Assembly (NCBI GenBank): GCA_934654805.1
Contig: CAKUGW010000019.1
Location: 1-34,113, forward strand
DNA: 34,113 bases
Source of the DNA: an uncultured Kiritimatiellota bacterium
GTDB lineage: Bacteria > Verrucomicrobiota > Kiritimatiellia > RFP12 > UBA1067
Direction: 5' to 3'
The translations under genes and the position numbers were made by a program. Below are positions 1-4,792 of the stretch, in pieces. Every line of letters begins with the position of its first letter. Positions within the stretch are counted from its first letter, which is position 1. The notes beneath the pieces were generated by a model. That model saw nothing but the letters and a program-made list of their open reading frames with translations, did no database searches and was not told the DNA's origin.

Positions 1-313
1 CGCGTGATGCCGATGCACTGAAAGACAATTTCAAAGAGCATCAAATCACAACGATGTTGATGTTTTTCTTCGCCAGGTTTGACTGAAAGACAATTTCAAA
101 GAGCATCAAATCACAACGAAGACGGCAAGCAACCCTAAGGCTATCAACTGAAAGACAATTTCAAAGAGCATCAAATCACAACTCAACGTCAACGACGAGC
201 GATCTTGCGAAACTGAAAGACAATTTCAAAGAGCATCAAATCACAACCCCAACGGCAGCTGGCACATGACAGGCCGTACTGAAAGACAATTTCAAAGAGC
301 ATCAAATCACGGG
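1..313 (-). CRISPR. CRISPR array end, five repeats, probably type II
   Basis: Five copies of a 36-nt repeat lie at 17-52, 82-117, 147-182, 212-247 and 278-313. On the plus strand they begin ACTGAAAGACAATTTC and end CATCAAATCACAAC. The first four are identical; the last matches for 33 nt and then reads GGG instead of AAC. Spacers are 29, 29, 29 and 30 nt, and positions 1-16 are the end of another spacer, so the array continues left. Read on the minus strand the repeat starts GTTGTGATTTG. That start, the 36-nt repeat and the roughly 30-nt spacers fit type II (II-C-like) arrays. A promoter at the right edge points left, supporting minus-strand transcription. No cas gene or convincing tracrRNA anti-repeat is in the window, so the type is inferred. 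The altered outermost repeat may be the array boundary. Confidence 0.95.
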
Positions 314-316
314 CGT

Positions 317-325
317 ATTATATCA
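317..325 (-). promoter_or_regulatory. Extended -10 promoter firing into the CRISPR array
   Basis: The minus strand reads TTTGATATAATACGCCC, giving TATAAT at 322-317 preceded by TGA (extended -10). No good -35 hexamer is visible 16-18 bp upstream. The expected start, 6-7 nt downstream, falls at about 310-311, the first base of the outermost repeat. The TGN-TATAAT form is shared with several housekeeping promoters in the window. Confidence 0.6.
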
Positions 326-474
326 AATTTAGTGGGAGCAGATACGCGAGCGGTTATGCCCCTGATTCTAAACGGTGCTTTGCCAGAGTAAATGCAATTT
401 TAGATTTTGTTTAGTCGGTCAAAGGCTGAGGATGAACAGGAGATTGATTGAGGCAGAGGGCATTCCCTTCCCCT

Positions 475-697
475 GCCCTCCCATGGGAGGGCCTTGCGTT
501 TGCTTTGTCAAGGCGGCTTCGGGCTGGAGGCCCGCCTCGTCGAACGCGTCGACTCCGCGCTTCGCGCTTTCACCGCCCGGGATTCGCGACACCGCCCGAA
601 GCGCGTCGCGGTGCGGGCCGGGCAGTGTCGCGAATCCCGAGCGCGAAGAACTCATGAGTTCGCGCGTTCGGCAGGGCGAGCCGCCCGGACGAAGCCG
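475..697. repeat. Non-coding stretch with palindrome and long imperfect inverted repeat
   Basis: The stretch 314-856 holds no gene I can support. At 475-492 there is an 18-nt perfect palindrome, GCCCTCCCATGGGAGGGC. Positions about 514-600 and 615-697 form a long imperfect inverted repeat: the outer ends share CGGCTTCG and its complement, and the inner 15 nt at 578-592 and 625-639 are perfectly complementary, extending to about 20 bp with one mismatch. Because of this symmetry, both strands translate to similar arginine-rich peptides, which I regard as non-coding. It could be a degenerate palindromic mobile element or two inverted copies of a dispersed repeat. Confidence 0.6.
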
Positions 698-797
698 ATC
701 ACGCATGGTTGCCAACCTTAACGAAACGCCAAGACCAGCCTGCCGACTAAACTTTCGTCTAGCCTTTCTAAGTTTCGTTTACTTTGGCAAACGGCCC

Positions 798-848
798 AAC
801 TTTCTACGTTTCCCCCCATTAACAGCGAAAGAACAAAAATGTTATCGT
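798..848 (+). promoter_or_regulatory. Decayed promoter of the first toxin-antitoxin module
   Basis: TTAACA at 819-824, an 18-bp spacer and TATCGT at 843-848 lie just upstream of the toxin ATG at 857. The stretch 798-824 (AACTTTCTACGTTTCC and on) is repeated almost exactly at 1571-1596, upstream of the second module, where both hexamers are consensus. This looks like the weaker or mutated copy of a shared promoter region. Confidence 0.45.
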
Positions 849-856
849 TCGCGCCG

Positions 857-1173
857 ATGAAGAAAGAGCTGCTATTCACGAAACAGGCCCTGAAGTTCCT
901 CGACGGGCTGCCCGCCGATGTCCGCGCGAATTCGCCGCCGACTTCGCCGAGCTCGAACGGAACGGGCGGCTGGAAATGCCCGCCGGGCGGAAGCTGAATC
1001 GCGGCTTGTTCGAGGTGCGGGTGTCGATGGACGGAACCGCCTATCGAACCATGTACTGCTATTCAACGAGCGTCGAGATCTGGATGCTGTGCGGATTCCA
1101 GAAGAAGACGCAGGAAACGCCGACGCAGGAAATCCGCAAGGCGCTGAAGATCAAGAGGAGCATTGAACTATGA
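857..1173 (+). pseudogene. RelE/HigB-family toxin, frameshifted
   Basis: The ATG at 857 opens a frame reading MKKELLFTKQALKFLDGLP and ADVRAN, then losing family similarity and stopping near 1000. The second frame picks up at about 931 with FAADFAELERNGRLEMPAG and continues through LNRGLFEVRVSMDG and LCGFQKKTQETPTQEIRKAL to the stop at 1171-1173. Together the two halves give an ordinary HigB/RelE (Gp49-like) mRNA interferase of about 105 residues. One missing base near 929-931 (GCGAATTC where GCGAAATTC would fit) explains the break. Either the toxin is inactivated or this is an assembly error at a short A run. The antitoxin follows with an ATGA overlap, the usual toxin-first HigBA order. Confidence 0.75.
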
Positions 1174-1553
1174 GGAAGACGAAGAACGAGATGACGACGG
1201 AAGCCGAAGAGCTGGGGATGAACCTCGGCGAGCGGCAGTTCACACGAGAGGAGGCCCGCGCGGCGGCGGCCCAGTGGATGGCGACGGCGCGCGAGCTGCC
1301 CGAATACCCCGCCGCCCTGCGCCGCGTCCAAGCCCAGCAGGCGGCGGCACGCGCCCTGCGCCGGATGCGCGAGCGCGCCGCGCTCACGCAGTCGGAGATC
1401 GCCCGCCGCATGGACATGAAGGCGACTGCCGTCTCGCGCCTGGAGCGGTTCGGCGCGATGACGCTTCAGGCCCTCTTCGGCTACGCCAACGCCTGCGGCT
1501 ACAGGATTCGCATCACCGCCGAAAGCCCCGCCGACCGCTTCGCCTTCGCGTGA
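1170..1553 (+). CDS. XRE-family HTH antitoxin (HigA-like)
   Basis: This 127-residue protein starts at an ATG overlapping the toxin stop (ATGA), as in coupled toxin-antitoxin pairs. The N-terminal 60 residues are charged and alanine-rich. Residues about 62-115 form a Cro/C1-type helix-turn-helix (RMRERAALTQSEIARRMDMK, then AVSRLERFGAMTLQAL). The expected role is neutralising the adjacent HigB-like toxin and repressing the operon by binding its promoter. Since the toxin is frameshifted, it may persist only as an orphan regulator. Assignment is from HTH motif and gene order; the exact family is not certain. Confidence 0.8.
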   Translation: MRKTKNEMTTEAEELGMNLGERQFTREEARAAAAQWMATARELPEYPAALRRVQAQQAAARALRRMRERAALTQSEIARRMDMKATAVSRLERFGAMTLQALFGYANACGYRIRITAESPADRFAFA

Positions 1554-1570
1554 CTCCGCCAAGTTCTGCG

Positions 1571-1620
1571 AACTTTCTACATTTCCCCCATTGACAGGTT
1601 TAAAGAACCTGTGGTATAAT
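1571..1620 (+). promoter_or_regulatory. Consensus promoter with palindromic operator in the spacer
   Basis: Perfect TTGACA (1591-1596) and TATAAT (1615-1620) are separated by 18 bp, and TGG precedes the -10, so it is also an extended -10. Between and overlapping the -35 is a perfect inverted repeat, ACAGGTT-TAAAG-AACCTGT (1594-1612), placed where a bound repressor would block RNA polymerase. It sits 50 nt before the toxin at 1669, consistent with autoregulation by an antitoxin of this cluster. Confidence 0.8.
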
Positions 1621-1668
1621 GTGCGGCGTTGACCCCTCACCAGGGGGAAGACGGAGGACGGGAATGAC

Positions 1669-1965
1669 ATGAGAGCAGCCAAATCAGAATATTACGCCCA
1701 GTACATGGACAGCCTACGGGACGAGAAAGGCAAGGCCCGCATCGAATCCCGTGTGCTGAACCTCTGCAACGGCAACGCCGGTGATGCCGCGCCCGTTGGC
1801 GAGGGCGTGAGCGAGCTGCGCATCCACTACGGCCCCGGCTATCGCGTTTACTACAAGCGGCATGGCCTTGAGGTCTATCTCCTTCTTGTCGCCGGGACAA
1901 AGGCCACGCAAGACGCCGACATCAAGCTCGCGAAGAAGATCGCAAAGTCAATCATGAGAGGATGA
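1669..1965 (+). CDS. RelE/ParE-superfamily addiction-module killer protein (COG3657-like)
   Basis: A 98-residue toxin of the family usually annotated as addiction module killer protein. Family hallmarks are visible in order: a central RVLNLCNGNAGDAAPVGEGV segment, ELRIHYGPGYRVYYKR, then a LLLVAGTKATQDADIKLAKK tail. By family it should be a small ribosome-dependent or related mRNA interferase. No disrupting change is evident. It is driven by the consensus promoter at 1591-1620 and followed by an antitoxin reading frame whose upstream ATG overlaps its stop. The matching antitoxin is damaged, so neutralisation may depend on the second antitoxin at 2341. Confidence 0.85.
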   Translation: MRAAKSEYYAQYMDSLRDEKGKARIESRVLNLCNGNAGDAAPVGEGVSELRIHYGPGYRVYYKRHGLEVYLLLVAGTKATQDADIKLAKKIAKSIMRG

Positions 1966-1970
1966 AGCAC

Positions 1971-2231
1971 ATGAAAGTCAAGTTCTACGAGTGGAAGCCC
2001 GAAGACAGCCTCAAGACGCCTGCGGCGCAAAAGGAATTCCTTGCCGCTGCCGTGGAAGACGGGAATCCCGCATTCATCGCGCAGTCTCTGGCCGTTGTCA
2101 TGCGTGCACGTGGTCTCCCCAACATCGGCGCGCTTCTCGACGTCGCCGCGAAGATCTGCGAAGAGGAAAGCAAGATCGGGCCGAAAGCCAAACAGTGCCG
2201 CGTTCGTCGCCGCGAACTGGCGCGGGCCTGA
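1971..2231 (+). pseudogene. COG3636-like antitoxin, C-terminus replaced
   Basis: The N-terminal part (MKVKFYEWKPEDSLKTPAAQ, then EFLAAAVEDGNPAFIAQSL) matches the start of COG3636-type antitoxins, including the second copy at 2341 (shared LKTPED/LKTPAA and DP/NPAF segments). After about residue 45 the expected HTH (SREALYKAL-type helix and NP-F-T segment) is absent. The frame ends in a basic, non-family tail (RVRRRELARA). Directly behind it lies the tail of a second toxin in another frame, so the 3' half appears to have been lost by deletion or recombination. The start at 1971 has GAGAGG 9 nt upstream; an ATG at 1962 overlaps the toxin stop. It may still be translated but probably cannot bind DNA. 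Confidence 0.6.
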
Positions 2232-2344
2232 CGCGCGGCGGGCGGCTGATCGTGCTTCTGGCCGGCGGCGTCAAGGACACCCAGCCCGACGACATCAAGG
2301 AAGCCAAGCGGATTGCAAAACGACTCAAGGAGGAGATGAAATGA
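2229..2344 (+). pseudogene. C-terminal remnant of a second COG3657-like toxin
   Basis: The frame ending at 2344 reads GGRLIVLLAGGVKDTQPDDI followed by KEAKRIAKRLKEEMK. This aligns with the last third of the toxin at 1669 (LLLVAGTKATQDADIKLAKK). Everything upstream (start, core and YGPGYRVYY motif) is missing. It ends in an ATGA overlap with the intact antitoxin at 2341, which is the native toxin-antitoxin junction. This shows that a complete second module once stood here and was fused to the first by deletion. Confidence 0.7.
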
Positions 2345-2634
2345 AGACGAAACTCCACGACTGGCGGATTGACGAGGTGCTGAAGACGCCCGAAGACCGC
2401 GCCATCTACCTACAGGCGGTGATGGACGAGCATGACCCGGCCTATCTCGCCAAGGCGCTCGGCAACGTGTCGAGGATCGAGGGCGAGGAGCGAATCGCCA
2501 AGCGGGCGAAGATGACGAGGGAAGATTTCAAGGCTGACTTCGTGGACGGCGGCAACCCAACCCTGCGCGCATTCATGCGCGTCATCGACGCCTTGGGGTT
2601 TCAGATGCTCATGAGGCCCAAGGGGCTTGCGTGA
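2341..2634 (+). CDS. COG3636-like HTH antitoxin
   Basis: A 97-residue antitoxin beginning MKTKLHDWRIDEVLKTPEDR, the usual start of this family. It has an HTH region at about residues 45-85 (ERIAKRAKMTREDFKADFVD, then GGNPTLRAFMRVIDALGFQM). It overlaps the truncated toxin upstream by ATGA, with an AAGGAGGAG ribosome site just before. Its own toxin is reduced to a tail, so it is either an orphan or the active antidote for the paralogous toxin at 1669. Confidence 0.8.
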   Translation: MKTKLHDWRIDEVLKTPEDRAIYLQAVMDEHDPAYLAKALGNVSRIEGEERIAKRAKMTREDFKADFVDGGNPTLRAFMRVIDALGFQMLMRPKGLA

Positions 2635-2708
2635 CGCAGGGGGCGGCGTTCGCGGCGCGCGCAAGCGGTCGGCGGCGGACGCCTCTCCCTCGGCGAAAAG
2701 GAGCAGTC

Positions 2709-2933
2709 ATGAGCAACATGCCAAATCTAAATAAGAAGTTCGTGAATTCTTTGCTTCCGCTTGAACTGGTAGCAAGGATTCGCAAAGAAGCTGCGGCACG
2801 AAAGATGACGACAACCGAGTTCATGGTTTGGATTCTTGACAAGCAACTCGAAAGCGTCGAACTGACATCGGAAGATTACGAATGGATTGCTTGCGAAGTC
2901 CGCAAGAATGAAATGAAACGCAAAGGCAAATAG
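2709..2933 (+). CDS. Small ribbon-helix-helix-like protein, putative antitoxin
   Basis: A 74-residue protein starting MSNMPNLNKKFVNSLLP, preceded by AAAGGAG. The middle (PLELVARIRKEAAARKMTTT, then EFMVWILDKQLE) has the short strand plus two-helix pattern of Arc/CopG-type DNA-binding proteins. No partner toxin follows. Its base composition is clearly lower in GC than its neighbours, suggesting recent acquisition. Identification as RHH is from pattern only; it may simply be an orphan antitoxin. The perfect hairpin at 2940 begins 6 nt after the stop. Confidence 0.55.
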   Translation: MSNMPNLNKKFVNSLLPLELVARIRKEAAARKMTTTEFMVWILDKQLESVELTSEDYEWIACEVRKNEMKRKGK

Positions 2934-2939
2934 GAGAGG

Positions 2940-2977
2940 CAACTGCAAGACCTCGCTGGCGCGAGGTCTTGCAGTTG
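2940..2977. repeat. Perfect 17-bp hairpin
   Basis: CAACTGCAAGACCTCGC and its exact complement flank a 4-nt loop (TGGC). It directly follows a small gene but lacks a T run, so it is not a classic intrinsic terminator. The sequence AGAGGCAACTGCAA that enters it at 2935 recurs at about 29385. It may be an end of a mobile element bordering the transposase fragments to its right. Confidence 0.7.
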
Positions 2978-3034
2978 ATGGGCGCGGGTTTTGTGGGCGA
3001 GGATGACGAAGCGAGTGCGACAAGGAGCGGAAAC

Positions 3035-3175
3035 ATGGACGACAAGGCTGGGAAAGGCGCAGAACCGCGGTTTGCGAGCCATTGGCTGACAATCCAACCG
3101 CACCTCTTTCCCGAATGGGAGAGGGAAATGGACCGAAGGGAATGCGAGGAATGGGAGCGTCGGCAGAAGCGAAAG
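3035..3175 (+). pseudogene. Short inverted fragment of a transposase N-terminus
   Basis: The plus strand from ATG 3035 reads RFASHWLTIQPHLFP, nearly the same as the first residues of the minus-strand transposase at 3631 (FASHWLTIQPSLF). Family similarity ends after about 3110, and near 3178 the sequence joins the 3' side of the minus-strand fragment. So two start regions of related insertion sequences face each other, both truncated. This is a remnant and not a gene. Confidence 0.55.
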
Positions 3176-3177
3176 GT

Positions 3178-3631
3178 TCGTGTCGAGGTTCCGCCCCTTC
3201 GTCACCTTCTTCACGAAGTCCGCGAAGAGGGACGACGCGGTTCCGTCCGCCGCGAAGTCGCCGAACGCCCGCGACATCGTGGAGTCCGAGGGGATGTCGG
3301 ACTGCGACTCCCAACCGCAGAGCCTGCGCATGGATGGGGCGTGGCGCACTTCGGCAAGCGCGTCCTTCGTCGTCGGGAAGTTCCAGACGTGCTTTACGAG
3401 GAGTAGCTTGAACATGGCAAGACGGCTCGACGGCTTGCGCCCGTTGCCGCGCCATCCGTACTTCGCCGCAATGCGTCCGAGTTCCACGGATTCCGCCAGT
3501 CGGACGAACAGGCGCTGGTTCTCGTCAAGTTCGCCAACCTCGTCCTCGATGAAGTTGAAGAGGCTCGGCTGGATCGTCAGCCAGTGGCTCGCGAAATGTT
3601 CTCCGTCGGTTTTCCCCACTTGTTCTTTCAT
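3178..3631 (-). pseudogene. Transposase fragment, IS5/IS1182-type N-terminal domain
   Basis: The minus strand from 3631 encodes about 150 residues typical of the DUF772-like N-terminal region of IS5/IS1182-group transposases. Visible pieces are FASHWLTIQPSLFNF, DENQRLFVRLAESV, GRKPSSRLAMFKLLLVKHV, MRRLCGWESQSDIPSDSTMS and RAFGDFAADGTASSLFADFV. Similarity stops around TKGRNL near 3178. The rest of that frame is only the antisense of the inverted fragment, and the DDE catalytic part is absent. It is a dead insertion sequence. Confidence 0.75.
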
Positions 3632-3785
3632 GCAGACATTATGTCACACAACCAACTTAGCAAAAGGCAATGATGAACGCAAAATAATGTCAATTACCAA
3701 CCCCCCTCAAAGAAAATTTCATTTCCCCCCTTGCGGCAAGGGTCGGATTTTGGAATCTTGTTCATGTTGCGGTTCCACCGAAATG

Positions 3786-3814
3786 AAAAACCCCCGCATT
3801 TGCTGGGGTTTTCG
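3786..3814 (-). terminator. Intrinsic terminator after tRNA-Tyr
   Basis: On the minus strand, AAAACCCC, a short loop and GGGGGTTTTTC form a stem followed by a T run, just 3' of the tRNA CCA end. Confidence 0.8.
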
Positions 3815-3817
3815 GGA

Positions 3818-3903
3818 TGGTGGTGGGGCAAGGATTCGAACCTTGGAAGGCGTAAGCCAGCAGATTTACAGTCTGCCCTCGTTGACCGCTTGAGTATCCC
3901 ACC
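3818..3903 (-). tRNA. tRNA-Tyr(GTA)
   Basis: A full cloverleaf can be folded on the minus strand: acceptor GGTGGGA with CCCCACC, a D arm with CTCAAGCGGTC, anticodon stem-loop CAGA-CTGTAAA-TCTG (anticodon GTA), a long class II variable arm, T arm CAAGG-TTCGAAT-CCTTG, discriminator A and an encoded CCA. The acceptor has one A-C mismatch at pair 7-66. It has its own promoter at 3922-3951. Confidence 0.95.
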
Positions 3904-3921
3904 GATAGGCAAGTAGCGCGT

Positions 3922-3951
3922 AGTATATCATTTCCCGGCGCTCGCTGTCAA
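3922..3951 (-). promoter_or_regulatory. Promoter of tRNA-Tyr
   Basis: TTGACA (3951-3946), an 18-bp spacer and TATACT (3927-3922) preceded by TGA. The start would lie about 12 nt before the mature tRNA 5' end. Confidence 0.8.
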
Positions 3952-3972
3952 TCGCCCGCCCGGCAAAAGCCG

Positions 3973-4428
3973 TCAGACGCGCGCCAGGTCGCGGCGGATC
4001 GCCTTCTGCTTCAGCGCGTCGCGCTTGTCGTGCAGCTGCTTGCCGCGGCAGACGCCGAGATCGACCTTGACGCGCCCGTGCTTGAGGAACATCTTCAGCG
4101 GCACGAGCGTCAGTCCCTTCGCCTCGGTCTTCAGCTTGAGGTCGAGAATCTCCTTCGCGTGCACGAGCAGCTTGCGCTGGCTCTTCGGCTCGTGGTTGAA
4201 CCGGTTGCCGAAGCGGTAGCACGCGATGTCCGCCCCCAGGAGCCAGAGCTCTCCCTTCAGCACGGCGCCGTAGGCCCCGGAGAGCGAGACCTGCCCCTGC
4301 CGGCACGACTTCACCTCGGTTCCCGTAAGGACGATACCGCACTCGATCGTCTCGAGTACGGTATAGTCGTGCCGGGCCTTTCGGTTCTCGGCGAAGACGG
4401 AATTGAACTTCCGTTTCTCAGTCGGCAT
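3973..4428 (-). CDS. smpB: SsrA-binding protein SmpB
   Basis: The 151-residue protein binds tmRNA and delivers it to stalled ribosomes for trans-translation. Family motifs are clear: ENRKARHDY, GIVLTGTEVKSCRQGQVSL, NHEPKSQRKLLVHAKEI, and HDKRDALKQK followed by the basic C-terminal tail (IRRDLARV) that enters the mRNA channel. Length is normal. The start overlaps the rpoZ end by 11 nt, implying translational coupling in a pnp-rpoZ-smpB run. No ssrA gene is seen in the window. Confidence 0.97.
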   Translation of the reverse strand: MPTEKRKFNSVFAENRKARHDYTVLETIECGIVLTGTEVKSCRQGQVSLSGAYGAVLKGELWLLGADIACYRFGNRFNHEPKSQRKLLVHAKEILDLKLKTEAKGLTLVPLKMFLKHGRVKVDLGVCRGKQLHDKRDALKQKAIRRDLARV

Positions 4429-4735
4429 ACAGCGAGTTCACGGAGGTGTGCTTCGTGTTCCACTTCGTCTTCGCGTCCTCGGCCTTGGCGATCGCGTCGA
4501 AGTCGATCTCGGCGATGAGCTTGCCCTCGGCCACCTCGGCGAGCGCGATGTCGCACTTGTCGATGTCGAGCGCGGAGCGGTTCTTCGCCCTGTCGTCGTC
4601 CGTCAGCAGCGTCGACGGGTTCACCAACGGCTTGGCGCCGTTGATGAGCTCGCGTTCGCGCTTCGAGACCAGGTTCACGAGCACCGGAACCGACGGGATC
4701 TTCTCGTGCGCCCTCTTCAGGAGTTCAGCGTTCAT
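4418..4735 (-). CDS. rpoZ: RNA polymerase omega subunit
   Basis: A 105-residue protein with the omega core near the N-terminus: VPVLVNLVSKRERELINGAK, then PLVNPSTLL. In the family this binds the beta' C-terminus and helps assemble RNA polymerase. The C-terminal half (AEVAEGKLIAEIDFDAIAKA) is acidic and less conserved, as usual. The start is preceded by AAAGGATT. It lies 57 nt after pnp, across a small tandem repeat, and overlaps smpB by 11 nt. Confidence 0.88.
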   Translation of the reverse strand: MNAELLKRAHEKIPSVPVLVNLVSKRERELINGAKPLVNPSTLLTDDDRAKNRSALDIDKCDIALAEVAEGKLIAEIDFDAIAKAEDAKTKWNTKHTSVNSLYAD

Positions 4736-4750
4736 AATCCTTTACCATCC

Positions 4751-4782
4751 ATTCGATTATTCGACGATTCGATAATTCGACT
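4751..4782. repeat. Four 8-nt tandem repeats ATTCGANN
   Basis: ATTCGATT, ATTCGACG, ATTCGATA and ATTCGACT stand head to tail in the 57-nt gap between pnp and rpoZ. The AT-rich units contrast with the GC-rich surroundings. No promoter is evident within them. Confidence 0.85.
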
Positions 4783-4792
4783 ATTTCCCGCC

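Noticed and set aside
314..430. Possible tracrRNA or crRNA-like antitoxin repeat beside the array
   Set aside because: I could not find a stretch with convincing partial match to the repeat on either strand.
419..715. Overlapping small frames on both strands
   Set aside because: The similar peptides on both strands come from the inverted repeat; no ribosome site or family similarity.
2940..2977. Hairpin as an intrinsic terminator
   Set aside because: Stem is strong but no T run follows on either strand.
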